The position numbers and the translations under genes were made by a program. Below are positions 1 through 9,287 of a DNA stretch of 64,000 nt, one piece after another; positions within the stretch are counted from its first letter, which is position 1; every line of letters starts with the position of its first letter. The stretch is from Burkholderia anthina (GTDB lineage: Bacteria > Pseudomonadota > Gammaproteobacteria > Burkholderiales > Burkholderiaceae), in assembly GCF_001547525.1 (NCBI RefSeq), contig NZ_CM003768.1, positions 1,798,001-1,862,000 of the forward strand, written 5' to 3'. The notes beneath the pieces were generated by a model. The model saw only the letters and a program-made list of their open reading frames with translations, was not told the origin of the DNA and did no database searches.

Positions 1-1098
1 GAGCACCAGCGATTCGCAGCCGGCCTCGCGCTCGAGCGTTGCGATGAGCCGCGCCGCGTGAGACACGACCAGCACCTGCGAACGCCGGGCGGCCTGCGCG
101 ATCAGGCGGCCGAGCGCCGGCAGCAGATCGGGATGCAGGCTCGTCTCCGGTTCGTTCAGCACCATCAGCGCCGGCGGCCGCGGCGTCAGCAGCGCGGCCG
201 CGAGCAGCAGGTAACGCAGCGTGCCATCCGACAGCTCGGCCGCCGACAGCGGCCGCAGCAGCCCCGGCTGGCGCATCAGCACGTCGAAACGGCCGCGGCC
301 GCCCGGGTTGTCGATCTCGACCGACGCACCGGGGAACGCGTCGTCGATCGCCGCGTCGAGCGCCGCGGCATCGCCGATTTCACGGATCGTCTGCAGCGCG
401 GCGGCCAGGTCGGCGCCGTCGTCCGCGAGCACCGGCGTATGCGTGCCGATGTGCGACTGGCGCGCCGGCGCGTGCGCATCGGTCCGGAAATGGTCGTAAA
501 AGCGCCACGAGCGAATCCGTTCGCGCACCGCGATCATCTCGGGCGCGCCGGTCGGATCGGCGAATTCGGTCATCATGCTGTCGAAGCTCGCGACCGGCTG
601 CGGAATCGTCAGCCAGTCGCCCGACGCGGTACGCGCGCGGATCTGCGCGCCCTGCCGGTCGACCAGCAGCGTGGACGGGCGCAGCACCGCGCCGCCCCAG
701 ATGCACTCGCGCTTGACCACCGGGTCGAGCGCGAACTGCGAACGGCTCGGCAACGGCAGGCCGAGATCGATCGCATAGCCGAAATCGTCGCACGCGAAAC
801 CGAGCTTCAGGCTCACCGGGCCCTTGCGCACCGTGCCCGTCACCGGCACCTCGCCGGCCAGCATCGCGCGCGAGAAGCGCTCGGGGCCGGCCCACAACGT
901 CGACGGCAAGCCGCCCTCGCGCGCGAGCGACGGGATCACGCGGCCCTGTGCGGTATCGGCGAGCAGTCGCAGCGCGCGGTACACGCTCGACTTGCCGCTG
1001 CCGTTCGGGCCCGTGACGACGTTGAGCGCCGCGAGCGGCACGATCAGCTCGCGCAGCGAGCGGTAATTGGCGATGGCAAGCGTCTTCAGCGCGGTCAT
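1..1098 (-). CDS. AAA-family ATPase (RecF/SMC-like), truncated by window edge
   Basis: The frame is open for 366 codons from an ATG at 1098 to the left edge, so the C-terminus lies outside the window. It shows a Walker A (GPNGSGKSS, about residues 32-40), an ABC-type signature (LSDGTLRYL), a Walker B (ALMVLNEPETSLHPDLL) and a switch histidine (VVSHAAR). This is the layout of the predicted ATPase family COG4637, related to RecF and SMC heads but without a long coiled coil. The substrate is unknown. It lies 36 bp behind the MscS gene on the same strand and is probably cotranscribed with it. Confidence 0.85.
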   Translation of the reverse strand, partial: MTALKTLAIANYRSLRELIVPLAALNVVTGPNGSGKSSVYRALRLLADTAQGRVIPSLAREGGLPSTLWAGPERFSRAMLAGEVPVTGTVRKGPVSLKLGFACDDFGYAIDLGLPLPSRSQFALDPVVKRECIWGGAVLRPSTLLVDRQGAQIRARTASGDWLTIPQPVASFDSMMTEFADPTGAPEMIAVRERIRSWRFYDHFRTDAHAPARQSHIGTHTPVLADDGADLAAALQTIREIGDAAALDAAIDDAFPGASVEIDNPGGRGRFDVLMRQPGLLRPLSAAELSDGTLRYLLLAAALLTPRPPALMVLNEPETSLHPDLLPALGRLIAQAARRSQVLVVSHAARLIATLEREAGCESLVL

Positions 1099-1134
1099 GG
1101 GAACGGGAAATGGCAAGCAGGGGCCGGGCCGCGC

Positions 1135-2307
1135 TCAGCGGCCTTCGACGGCCTGCGGGTCGGCGGCGGTGTTGGCCGCCGTGCTGGCGGCAGGCGAGCG
1201 CACGTGCGGCCGTTCGCGATTCGGCGCATCGGGCGCCGAGTCGTGCGGATACAGCTCCATCCGGCTGCGCGGCAGGCATTGCGGATAGCGGTCCTGCAGA
1301 TAGGCGATCAACCCTTCGCGCACGCGGCAGCGCAGATCCCAGCACGACGACGAATCGGCCGCGCTGACGAGCGCGCGCAACTGCATCGTGCGCTCCGTCG
1401 CGTCGGTCACCTGCAGCACCTGCACGCGGCCGTCCCACTCGGGCGCGGCGTGGACGAGCCGCGCGAGTTCCTCGCGCAGCGGCGCGAGCGGCGTGCGGTA
1501 ATCGACCGACAGGTAGACGGTGCCGATGATCTCCGCGCTGCTGCGCGTCCAGTTCGTGAACGGGTTCTCGATGATCCACTGCAGCGGCACGACGAGGCGC
1601 CGCTGGTCCCACAGCCGCACCGACACGAACGAGCCGGTGATTTCCTCGATACGCCCCCACTCGCCCTGGATCACGACCACGTCGTCGAGCCGGATCGGCT
1701 GCGTGAGCGCGATCTGCAACCCGGCAATCAGGTTGCCGAGCACCGGCCGTGCGGCGATACCGGCGACCAGCCCCGCGACGCCGGCCGACGCCAGCAGGCT
1801 CGCGCCGATCTGGCGCACGTTCGGGAACGTCATCAGCGCGGCGCCGGTGCCGATGATCACGATCAGCACCATCACGGTCCGCACGAGCACCTTGGCCTGC
1901 GTATGGACGCGCCGTGCCTGAAGATTGTCGGCCGTATCGATCGGATGGGCCTGGATGATCGCGTCGCCGACGCCGGCCGCGAGCCGCACCAGCAGCCACG
2001 TGAGCGACACGATCGAGCCGACCGCGGCCGCGGTGCGCATGCCGCGCACGAACGACATGCCGTCGTCGGCCTGGACCCACAGGAATTCGAGCGCCAGCAG
2101 CGCCAGCACGACGAGCGACGGCTTGTCGATGTAGCGCAGGATCGCGCTCATCAGCGGATACGGCTGCGCGATGCGCTTGACGATGCGTGCGCCGAGGCGG
2201 TGCACGACCGTGACGACCAGTATGACGATGACCGACACGCCCAGCGTGCCGAGCCACGAATGCAGCGGCGCATCGGCGATGCGCTGCAGTTCCTCGATTG
2301 AAATCAT
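1135..2307 (-). CDS. MscS-family mechanosensitive ion channel
   Basis: A 390-residue inner-membrane protein with about four predicted membrane segments (near residues 16-38, 62-80, 88-108 and 143-165), followed by the hallmark MscS pore and beta domain. This includes a Gly/Ala-rich pore helix (ASAGVAGLVAGIAARPVLGN), then PIRLDDVVVIQGEWGRIEEI and a segment resembling VPLQWIIENPFTNWTR. The family releases small solutes when membrane tension rises. The short cytoplasmic tail and extra N-terminal helices place it in a YbdG/YnaI-like group rather than E. coli MscS itself. The ATPase downstream is probably in the same operon. Confidence 0.9.
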   Translation of the reverse strand: MISIEELQRIADAPLHSWLGTLGVSVIVILVVTVVHRLGARIVKRIAQPYPLMSAILRYIDKPSLVVLALLALEFLWVQADDGMSFVRGMRTAAAVGSIVSLTWLLVRLAAGVGDAIIQAHPIDTADNLQARRVHTQAKVLVRTVMVLIVIIGTGAALMTFPNVRQIGASLLASAGVAGLVAGIAARPVLGNLIAGLQIALTQPIRLDDVVVIQGEWGRIEEITGSFVSVRLWDQRRLVVPLQWIIENPFTNWTRSSAEIIGTVYLSVDYRTPLAPLREELARLVHAAPEWDGRVQVLQVTDATERTMQLRALVSAADSSSCWDLRCRVREGLIAYLQDRYPQCLPRSRMELYPHDSAPDAPNRERPHVRSPAASTAANTAADPQAVEGR

Positions 2308-2396
2308 CGGCGCCCTCGAGTGATGAAGCCCACTGGCTTCGTCCTGGATGCGTCGGCGACGCCCGGGCCGCGCACGCGCCCGGACACGGCGTCAGA

Positions 2397-2753
2397 TCAG
2401 CTGCCGTTCCTGCAGGGAAACGCCTTGCCGAGACCGAGCGACACCGCGGTGCTCGCGTTGTAGTCGGCCAGCTTCGGATTTTCCGCGATGTACTTGCGCA
2501 CCGCGTCCGTCATCTGTTGCGCCCGGATGTCGGGCGGCAGGCAGAAATACTGGCCGACGCGCGGCCCCGTGGTGCCGCCGATCGCATCGATCGTGTTGTA
2601 GACGCCGTCGGCGGCGCCTTCGATATAGGCCGCGCACGACGCCCGCGACTTGACGTCCGTCTTCGCGCACAGCCGGTCGAGATCCGCGCCCGTGAAAGCC
2701 GCCGCCGACAACGGCACGGCAAACGCCGCGGCACAAAACATTGCGCGCAACAT
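2397..2753 (-). CDS. Rap1a/Tai-type immunity-like exported protein
   Basis: A 118-residue protein with a clear Sec signal (MLRAMFCAAAFAVPLSAAA) and a small domain with four cysteines (LCAKTD, SCAAYIEG, FCLPP, FPCRN). It fits the Rap1a/Tai family, whose characterised members are periplasmic immunity proteins against type VI amidase effectors. A start at 2753 is chosen because AAGGA lies just upstream and the signal peptide begins there; the open frame extends further upstream to 2915. No effector gene is visible nearby. It follows the ankyrin gene by about 120 bp. The immunity function is family inference; many chromosomal Burkholderia copies have no known partner. Confidence 0.7.
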   Translation of the reverse strand: MLRAMFCAAAFAVPLSAAAFTGADLDRLCAKTDVKSRASCAAYIEGAADGVYNTIDAIGGTTGPRVGQYFCLPPDIRAQQMTDAVRKYIAENPKLADYNASTAVSLGLGKAFPCRNGS

Positions 2754-2874
2754 GGTGTTCCTTCTTATGTCAAGGCGGCCCGAGACCGCCTGCTGCGTTG
2801 GCCGGTGCGGCAACGGATGCCCTGCTCCGCCCGGAAGCCGGCTGGCCGGACAGGCGCCGCCGCACCAAAAACCG

Positions 2875-3585
2875 TTATTTTGCACTCTTTTGAGCATCTG
2901 CCGGCGTGCCCGCACCGATACGCGTCGTCCGCTTGCTCAGGATCTCGATCGCGTCCGGCGCGTTGTAGTGCTTCGCGAACTCGAGCGCGGTGATGCCGAG
3001 CTGGTTCTTCACCTGCGGATCCGCGCCCTGGTCGAGCAGCAGCGTGACCGTCGACGCATGATTGCCGCGCGCGGCCATCATCAGCGGCGTCGTGCCGTTC
3101 GGCGATGCGGTGTCGATGTACGCGTCGTGGTCGAGCAGCACCTTGACGACCGCGTCCTGGCCGTTGGTCGCCGCGTAGTGCAGCGGCGCCCAGCCCTTCT
3201 TGCTGACTTCCGCGCCCTTGTCGATCAGCAGCTTGACGAGGCCGAGGTCGCCATTCAGCGATGCAAGCATCAGCGCGTTTTCGCCGGCCTTGTCTTCCTT
3301 CTCGAGGTCGACGTTCGGCGTCGTCGCGATCGCGGCCGCGACCTTGTCGGACTTCTCGCGCGCGGCGATCACGAGGATCGGGTCGCCGTTCGGCGCGAGC
3401 GTGTTCGGATCGAGCTTGCCGCTCTTGAGCTGCTTGCCGATATCGGCGATGTCGTCGAACTTGACGGCCTTGACGATCGCGTCGAGCGACTCGGCATGCG
3501 CGCCGGCGGCGGCGAACAGGCCGCTCGCGACGAATGCGGCGGCAACGAGGGCGCGTTTGGGCAGATGGTTGGTCGGCTTCGTCAT
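2875..3585 (-). CDS. Exported ankyrin-repeat protein
   Basis: A 236-residue protein that begins with a basic N-terminus and an alanine-rich Sec signal ending near AAAGAHA. The rest is roughly five ankyrin repeats, recognisable by GENALMLASLNGDLGLVKLL, APLHYAATNGQDAVVKVLL and TPLMMAARGNHASTVTLLL. Ankyrin repeats bind protein partners and the signal peptide predicts a periplasmic location. The start at 3585 is supported by AAGGAG eight bases upstream; a longer frame to 3729 has no such site and would bury the signal. It sits between tatD and the Rap1a-like gene on the same strand, so the two exported proteins may work together. Confidence 0.85.
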   Translation of the reverse strand: MTKPTNHLPKRALVAAAFVASGLFAAAGAHAESLDAIVKAVKFDDIADIGKQLKSGKLDPNTLAPNGDPILVIAAREKSDKVAAAIATTPNVDLEKEDKAGENALMLASLNGDLGLVKLLIDKGAEVSKKGWAPLHYAATNGQDAVVKVLLDHDAYIDTASPNGTTPLMMAARGNHASTVTLLLDQGADPQVKNQLGITALEFAKHYNAPDAIEILSKRTTRIGAGTPADAQKSAK

Positions 3586-3628
3586 TGTTGTGGGCTCCTT
3601 CCCTGGGTTGTCGGCTGCGCGCGCGTCG

Positions 3629-4408
3629 TTAGCGGGCGATCTTGAACAGCCGGAAAAAATTCTGCGTCGTCGCATCGGCGAGCACCTCGACGGCGATCCC
3701 GCGCTCGGATGCGATAAAGCGTCCGACATGGCTCACGTACGCAGGTTCATTCGGCTTGCCGCGATACGGCACCGGCGCGAGGTACGGCGAGTCGGTCTCG
3801 ATCAGCAGCCGGTCGAGCGGCACGCGCCGCGCGACGTCCTGCACGTCGGTCGCGTTCTTGAACGTGACGATGCCCGACAGCGAGATATGGAAGTTCTGCG
3901 CGAGCGCCTGCTCGGCGACCGGCCACGGCTCGGTGAAGCAGTGCATCACGCCGCCCGGCACGTCCGCGCGCTCCTCGGCCATGATCCGCAGCGTGTCTTC
4001 CGACGACGCGCGCGTGTGGATGATCAGCGGCTTCATCGTCGCGCTCGCTGCGCGGATGTGCGTGCGAAAACGTTCGCGCTGCCATTCCATGTCGGCGATC
4101 GAGCGGCCTTCGAGGCGGTAGTAGTCGAGGCCGGTTTCGCCGATCGCGACGACCTTCGGGTGCGCGGCCAGCTCGACGAGCTCCGCGAGCGTCGGCTCGC
4201 GCGCGTCCTCGTGATCGGGATGGACGCCGACCGACGCGTACACGTTGTCGTGCGCTTCGGCGATCGCGAGCACGTCCGGCAGCGTCTCGAAATCGACCGA
4301 CACGCACAGCGCGTGCGTGACGTCGTGCTCGCGCATGTTCTCGAGAACGGCCGGCAGGCGGTCGCCCAGGCCCTTGAAATTGATGTGGCAGTGAGAGTCG
4401 ACGAACAT
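3629..4408 (-). CDS. tatD: TatD-family metal-dependent hydrolase / DNase
   Basis: A 259-residue TIM-barrel metallohydrolase of the TatD/YcfH family. Metal ligands are visible as DSHCHIN at the N-terminus, the glutamate of AIGETGLDYYR, the histidines of PLIIHTR and GGVMHCFT, and ETDSPYLAPVPYRGKPNEP near the end. Members are 3'-5' exonucleases or related deoxyribonucleases acting in the cytoplasm. The ATG at 4408 is preferred because homologues begin with this MFVDSHCH stretch and AGGAAA precedes it. It follows holB, as in many Gammaproteobacteria and Betaproteobacteria where ycfH sits beside tmk-holB. Confidence 0.92.
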   Translation of the reverse strand: MFVDSHCHINFKGLGDRLPAVLENMREHDVTHALCVSVDFETLPDVLAIAEAHDNVYASVGVHPDHEDAREPTLAELVELAAHPKVVAIGETGLDYYRLEGRSIADMEWQRERFRTHIRAASATMKPLIIHTRASSEDTLRIMAEERADVPGGVMHCFTEPWPVAEQALAQNFHISLSGIVTFKNATDVQDVARRVPLDRLLIETDSPYLAPVPYRGKPNEPAYVSHVGRFIASERGIAVEVLADATTQNFFRLFKIAR

Positions 4409-4549
4409 CGTGTTTCCTGAATACGTGAGACGGGCGCTCATGCGCCCGCCGGCTGGCGGCACCGGGCGACGTGCGCGGGCCGGGCGGCCACGGCCGCGCC
4501 GCCGCGGGACCCGTTCATCGTTTCGCAACCCATCGGAAACAATGCCGGA

Positions 4550-5578
4550 TCAAGCGAATATTTCCCGATATCCGAGAAACAATTCCTCGAATACGAGCCG
4601 CGCGTTGAGCGGATGATTCTCGACCGTCCGCTGCCGCGTCACGGCTTTCATGAAGCGCGCGAATGCGTTCGCGTCGACCGCTTCCGCGCAGCGCGCCAGG
4701 GCGGCCGCGTGCGTCGGGAAGTAGCGCGGCGCGCCGGCCATCCGCTGCGCGAGCAGATCGTACAGCCAGCGCTGCAGCCAGCCGAGCACCAGCGGCACCG
4801 GCAGCTTCTGCAGCGTCTCGCCGCATGCGAACGGGTCGCAGGCCGCTCCGGCCGCGAGTTGCCCGAGCGTGTAGTCGCGCAGCGGGCGGTTCTCGTCGCT
4901 CGCGAGCGCCAGCGCGGCGAGGGGCGCGCCGCCGGCTTCGGCGAGCAGCGCGCTGGCGTGGTCGACGCCCTGCGCCGCGAGCCACGCGGCGGCCGCCTCC
5001 GGCGCCGGCACGGTCATCGGCCACTGGCGGCAGCGGCTGATGATCGTCGGCAACAGGCGGTCGATGCGCGCCGACACGAGCAGGAACACGACGCCGGGCG
5101 GCGGCTCCTCCAGTGTTTTCAGCAGCGCGTTCGACGCGGCGACATTGAGCGCCTCGGCCGGATACAGCACGACGACGCGCGCGCCGCCGCGGTGCGAGCC
5201 GACCCCGCAGAAGTCGAGCAGCGCCCGCACCTGCTCGATCTTGATTTCCTTGCTCGGCGCCCGCGTCTTCTTGCCGCCTTCGTCCGCGTCGGCCAGCTTC
5301 GCGTCGTCGGCCGCGCCCGGCGCCTCGCCCGCCAGCGCCTCGGGCAGCACGATCCTGTAGTCCGGATGGTTGCCCTGCGAGAACCAGTTGCAGGCCGCGC
5401 AGGCGCCGCACGGCTCGCCGTTCGGCTGCGGCGATTCGCACAGGAAGCCCTGTGCGAGATGCTGCGCGAACTGCAGCTTGCCGATCCCGGCCTGACCGTG
5501 CAGCAGCAACGCATGCGGCCATTGCGCGCGCAGTTGCTGCAGGCGGTTCCAGTCGTCGGTTTGCCACGGATAGATCAT
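4550..5578 (-). CDS. holB: DNA polymerase III subunit delta-prime
   Basis: A 342-residue clamp-loader subunit with the AAA+ fold of the DnaX/HolB family. It has a P-loop-like LHGQAGIGKLQFAQ near residue 25 and a Cys4 zinc module (CESPQPNGEPCGACAAC). It also has the conserved ALLKTLEEPPPGVVFLL and the sensor segment TIISRCRQW. It works with delta and tau/gamma to load the beta clamp. The start at 5578 is set by AAGGAA upstream and by homology to MIYPW-type N-termini. It begins 19 bp after tmk ends, in the mltG-tmk-holB-tatD operon. Confidence 0.95.
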   Translation of the reverse strand: MIYPWQTDDWNRLQQLRAQWPHALLLHGQAGIGKLQFAQHLAQGFLCESPQPNGEPCGACAACNWFSQGNHPDYRIVLPEALAGEAPGAADDAKLADADEGGKKTRAPSKEIKIEQVRALLDFCGVGSHRGGARVVVLYPAEALNVAASNALLKTLEEPPPGVVFLLVSARIDRLLPTIISRCRQWPMTVPAPEAAAAWLAAQGVDHASALLAEAGGAPLAALALASDENRPLRDYTLGQLAAGAACDPFACGETLQKLPVPLVLGWLQRWLYDLLAQRMAGAPRYFPTHAAALARCAEAVDANAFARFMKAVTRQRTVENHPLNARLVFEELFLGYREIFA

Positions 5579-5597
5579 GGGGTGCGTTCCTTGCGGG

Positions 5598-6218
5598 TTA
5601 CAGCGCGGCGAGCACGCGTTCGAGCTGCTGGCGGATCTCGGGAATCGATCGCGTCGCGTCGACGATCGCGAAGCGGTGCGGCGCCTCCTCCGCCCGCCGC
5701 AGGTATTCGGCGCGCGTACGCGAGAAGAACGCGTCGGATTCGCTTTCGAACTTGTCCGGCATGCGCGCGGCGCCGCGACGCTCGCTCGCCACCTGCGGCG
5801 CAACGTCGAACAGCACCGTGAGATCGGGCTGGAAACCGCCCTGCACCCAGCGCTCGAGCGTCTCGAGCTTGTCGCGCGGCAACCCGCGCCCGCCGCCCTG
5901 GTACGCGAACGTCGCGTCGGTGAAGCGATCGGACACGACCCAGTCGCCGCGCGCGAGCGCCGGCTCGATCACGAGCGCGAGGTGCTCGCGACGCGCGGCA
6001 AACATCAGCAGCGCTTCCGTCTCGAGATCCATCGGCTGGTTCAGCAGGATCTCGCGCAGTTTCTCGCCGAGCTGCGTGCCGCCCGGCTCGCGGGTGACGA
6101 CGACCTGCCGGCCGGCCGCGGCCAGCCGGCCCTGGAGGCGTTCGCAGAACCATTGCAGGTGGGTGGTCTTCCCCGCCCCGTCGATGCCTTCGAACGTGAT
6201 GAATTTACCGCTCGCCAT
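5598..6218 (-). CDS. tmk: Thymidylate kinase
   Basis: A 206-residue dTMP kinase that phosphorylates dTMP to dTDP for DNA synthesis. The P-loop is [15 protein letters not shown], the DR(X)-type motif is [20 protein letters not shown], and the dTMP-binding arginine lies in [20 protein letters not shown]. The ATG at 6218 overlaps the mltG stop codon as TAATG, so translation is probably coupled. Its length is that of the family. Confidence 0.96.
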   Translation of the reverse strand: MASGKFITFEGIDGAGKTTHLQWFCERLQGRLAAAGRQVVVTREPGGTQLGEKLREILLNQPMDLETEALLMFAARREHLALVIEPALARGDWVVSDRFTDATFAYQGGGRGLPRDKLETLERWVQGGFQPDLTVLFDVAPQVASERRGAARMPDKFESESDAFFSRTRAEYLRRAEEAPHRFAIVDATRSIPEIRQQLERVLAAL

Positions 6219-7237
6219 TATTGACCTCGTATGTACTTGTCCACGGCCTTGTTGTGGTCGCCGAGCGTGTCCGAGAACACGCTCGTGCCGTCGCCCTTCG
6301 CGACGAAATAGAGCGCGCTCGTCGGGGCCGGATTGATCGCCGCCTGCAGCGCGGCGACACCCGGCAACGCGATCGGCGTGGGCGGCAGCCCGCGTCGGGT
6401 GTAGGTATTGTAGGGAGTGTCGGCCTGCAGGTCGCGCTTGCGCAGACGGCCGTCGTACGCGTCGCCGAGCCCGTAGATCACCGACGGATCGGTCTGCAGC
6501 GGCATGCCGATGCGCAGCCGGTTCGCGAACACGGCCGCGACGAACGCGCGATCGGCCGCATGGCCGGTTTCCTTCTCGACGATCGACGCGATCGTCAGCA
6601 TTTCGTAAGGCGACTTGTACGGCAGCCCCGGCGTGCGCGCGGCCCAGGCCTCGTCGACGCGCGCCTGCATCAGGCGGTAGGCGCGCCGGTAGATGTTCAG
6701 GTCGCTCGTGCCCTTGTCGAACAGGTAGGTGTCGGGGAAGAACAGCCCCTCGCCGCTGCCGCGCTGCACCGCGCTCTCCGACGCGCCGATCGCGCGCAGC
6801 AGCTCGGCGTCGCTCATGCCGGCCGTCGCGTGCGTGAGATCGGGGTTCGCGTCGAGCTCCGCGCGCATCCGCTTGAAGGTCCAGCCTTCGATGACGGTCG
6901 CGACGTACTCGTTCACGTCGCCGCGCGCGATCTTCTGCAGCACGTCGTACGGCGTGATGCCGGTCTTGAATTCGTAGTTGCCCGATTTGAGCCGGCTCGA
7001 CAGCCCGAGCACGCGCGTCATCGCGACGAACGCGAACGGCTCGACCGGCACGCCGCCGCGCTGGAGCTGCAGCGCGACGCTCTTCACGCTGCTGCGCGGC
7101 TTGATCGTGACGTCGAGCGATGCCGAGCCCAGCAACAGCGGCCGGGTCGCCCAGTAATACCCGCCGCCCGCGCCGGCAGCGGCCACAACGACGGCCAGCG
7201 CCACGATCGTCGCGGCGCATTTCTTCAGTAGGGACAT
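6218..7237 (-). CDS. mltG: Endolytic murein transglycosylase MltG
   Basis: A 339-residue inner-membrane enzyme with one N-terminal membrane anchor (about residues 7-30) and a periplasmic YceG domain. The catalytic glutamate is within [15 protein letters not shown]. The conserved tail reads [18 protein letters not shown] and then [16 protein letters not shown]. MltG cleaves nascent glycan strands and probably terminates their elongation. The ATG at 7237 is chosen because it starts immediately before the anchor; the open frame continues upstream to 7354 into the ygfZ region, where a start would be implausible. Confidence 0.94.
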   Translation of the reverse strand: MSLLKKCAATIVALAVVVAAAGAGGGYYWATRPLLLGSASLDVTIKPRSSVKSVALQLQRGGVPVEPFAFVAMTRVLGLSSRLKSGNYEFKTGITPYDVLQKIARGDVNEYVATVIEGWTFKRMRAELDANPDLTHATAGMSDAELLRAIGASESAVQRGSGEGLFFPDTYLFDKGTSDLNIYRRAYRLMQARVDEAWAARTPGLPYKSPYEMLTIASIVEKETGHAADRAFVAAVFANRLRIGMPLQTDPSVIYGLGDAYDGRLRKRDLQADTPYNTYTRRGLPPTPIALPGVAALQAAINPAPTSALYFVAKGDGTSVFSDTLGDHNKAVDKYIRGQ

Positions 7238-7262
7238 GGAAACGTGACTCAGGTAAGACCCA

Positions 7263-7268
7263 TATAAT
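7263..7268 (+). promoter_or_regulatory. Candidate -10 element for ygfZ
   Basis: A perfect TATAAT lies 46 bases before the ygfZ ATG, in the 77-bp region between divergent mltG and ygfZ. No good -35 is found 16-18 bases upstream. The partly palindromic element could also serve mltG in the other direction, so the assignment is tentative. Confidence 0.35.
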
Positions 7269-7314
7269 ACTTGCTCGCCTCCGTCAAAGTCAGGGTTGAC
7301 TGTTCCCTCATTCC

Positions 7315-8349
7315 ATGAGCACACCGTTCGCTTCACCGGCTGCCCAGGCCGCATCCGCCTCGCTCCCCGTTTTCCCCCGCCCGTCGGCCGCCGATTTCGA
7401 TGCGCCGGCCGCCTGCATGCCGCTGCCGCAGTTCGGCGTGATCGACGTGGCCGGCGACGATGCCGCGACGTTCCTGCACAGCCAGCTCACCAACGACATC
7501 GAGCATCTCGATGCCGGCAGCGCGCGGCTGTCCGGGTACTGCTCGCCGAAGGGCCGGCTGCTCGCGTCGTTCCTCGCGTGGCGCGCCGGCCACGACGTGC
7601 GCCTGCTCGTGTCGAAGGACGTGCAGCCGGCCGTGCAGAAGCGGCTGTCGATGTTCGTGCTGCGCGCGAAGGCGAAGCTGACGGACGCGAGCGACGCGCT
7701 CGCGGTGACCGGCTTCGCGGGCGACGTGCGCGACGCGCTGTCGGGCATCTTCGATGCGCTGCCCGACGGCGTGCACGTGAAGGTCGACGGCCCGGCCGGC
7801 GCGCTGATCCGCGTGCCCGATGCGGCCGGCCGCAAGCGCTATTTGTGGATCGGCCCGCGCGCCGAAGTCGACGCGCGCGTCGCCGCGCTCGCCGGCACGC
7901 TGCCCGTCGTGTCGCCCGCCGTGTGGGACTGGCTCGACGTTCGCGCGGGCGAGCCGCGCATCACGCAGCCGGCCGTCGAACAGTTCGTGCCGCAGATGGT
8001 CAACTTCGACGTGATCGGTGCCGTTAACTTCAGGAAAGGGTGCTACCCGGGCCAGGAAGTGGTGGCGCGCAGCCAGTACCGCGGCACGATCAAGCGCCGC
8101 ACCGCGCTCGCGCACGTCGCCGGCGAGACCGATACCGTGCATGCCGGCGTCGAGCTGTTCCACAGCGACGATCCGGGCCAGCCGTGCGGGATGATCGTCA
8201 ACGCGGCGGCCGCGCCGGCGGGCGGCGTCGACGCGCTCGTCGAGATCAAGCTCGCCGCGCTCGACAGCGGCTCGGTGCACCTCGGTTCGGCCGACGGCCC
8301 GGCGCTCGCGTTCGACGCGCTGCCGTACGCGTGGCCGACCGAAGCCTGA
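7315..8349 (+). CDS. ygfZ: Folate-binding protein YgfZ (Fe-S cluster/tRNA modification factor)
   Basis: A 344-residue GcvT-like protein with the signature KGCYPGQEVVARSQYRG near residues 241-257. YgfZ binds folate and helps maintain certain Fe-S enzymes, including MiaB. The N-terminal region carries the usual LHSQLTNDIEHL and YCSPKGRLLASFL segments. It is transcribed divergently from mltG and is followed 76 bp later by the NRDE gene. Confidence 0.93.
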   Translation: MSTPFASPAAQAASASLPVFPRPSAADFDAPAACMPLPQFGVIDVAGDDAATFLHSQLTNDIEHLDAGSARLSGYCSPKGRLLASFLAWRAGHDVRLLVSKDVQPAVQKRLSMFVLRAKAKLTDASDALAVTGFAGDVRDALSGIFDALPDGVHVKVDGPAGALIRVPDAAGRKRYLWIGPRAEVDARVAALAGTLPVVSPAVWDWLDVRAGEPRITQPAVEQFVPQMVNFDVIGAVNFRKGCYPGQEVVARSQYRGTIKRRTALAHVAGETDTVHAGVELFHSDDPGQPCGMIVNAAAAPAGGVDALVEIKLAALDSGSVHLGSADGPALAFDALPYAWPTEA

Positions 8350-8425
8350 TGCACTGACAACCCGTTCGCGCGCCGGCTCGCGAGTCGCAGCCGGCGCGCG
8401 ACGTTTCCTGCGAGAGATTCGCCCG

Positions 8426-9271
8426 ATGTGTCTGATTGCCTTCGACTGGCAGCCCGATGCCGCCGCCGGTCCCGTCTTTACCCTCGTCGCCAATCGCGAC
8501 GAGTTCTTTCGCCGGACCAGCGCGCCGCTCTCGTGGTGGGAAGACGTGCCGGGCGTACTGGCCGGCCGCGACCTCGAGGCCGGCGGCACGTGGCTCGGCG
8601 TCTCGCGCGACGGCCGCTTCGCCGCGCTGACCAACTACCGCGCGCCATTCGACATCCGCGCGGGCGCGCCGACCCGCGGCAAGCTGGTATCCGATTTTCT
8701 CGGCGGCACGCCGGTCGCGCCGCTCGACTATCTCGCGCAGCTTGCCGAGCATGCGGCCGTCTACAACGGCTTCAACCTGCTCGTCGGCGACTGGCGCCGG
8801 CGCGAACTCGCATGGTTCTGCAACCGCGCGCCCGACGGCGAAAGCCGGGTCGCCGCGCCCGTCGCGATCGAGCCGGGCGTGCATGCGCTGTCGAATGCAC
8901 GGCTCGATACGCCCTGGCCCAAAGTGGTGCGCAAGCGCGCGGAGCTCGGCACGCTGCTCACCGACAATCCGACCCCGTCGCTCGACGAACTGATCGCGCT
9001 GATGCGCGACCCGCACGTCGCGGACGACGACGCACTGCCGCACACGGGCATTCCGATCGAGCGCGAGCGCGCGCTGTCGGCCGCGTTCATCGAGACGCCC
9101 GAATACGGCACGCGCGGCACGACCGCGCTGCGCGTCACGATGAAGGAAGGCGTGCGGCTGACGGTCGAGGTCAAGGAGCGCAGCGACGACGACGGCTCGC
9201 ACCGCACCGTGCGCCCGGGCGCGTTCGAGCGCGCGTTCACGTTCGATATCGACGCGGCGCGCCCGCGCTGA
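8426..9271 (+). CDS. NRDE family protein (TANGO2-like)
   Basis: A 281-residue protein starting MCLIAFDW, with the family-defining ANRDEFFRR motif around residues 25-33 and WEDVPGVLAGRDLEAGGTWL after it. The N-terminal cysteine, exposed once Met is removed, suggests an Ntn-hydrolase-like fold. Relatives include eukaryotic TANGO2, linked to lipid or heme handling, but the bacterial function is unsettled. A GAGAG ribosome site precedes the ATG. It is likely cotranscribed with ygfZ. Confidence 0.88.
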   Translation: MCLIAFDWQPDAAAGPVFTLVANRDEFFRRTSAPLSWWEDVPGVLAGRDLEAGGTWLGVSRDGRFAALTNYRAPFDIRAGAPTRGKLVSDFLGGTPVAPLDYLAQLAEHAAVYNGFNLLVGDWRRRELAWFCNRAPDGESRVAAPVAIEPGVHALSNARLDTPWPKVVRKRAELGTLLTDNPTPSLDELIALMRDPHVADDDALPHTGIPIERERALSAAFIETPEYGTRGTTALRVTMKEGVRLTVEVKERSDDDGSHRTVRPGAFERAFTFDIDAARPR

Positions 9272-9287
9272 ACGCACGCGTGGCGTG

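Noticed and set aside
58..2301. A 747-residue plus-strand frame across the ATPase and MscS genes
   Set aside because: It is low-complexity Arg-rich sequence without a domain, while both minus-strand genes have strong motifs.
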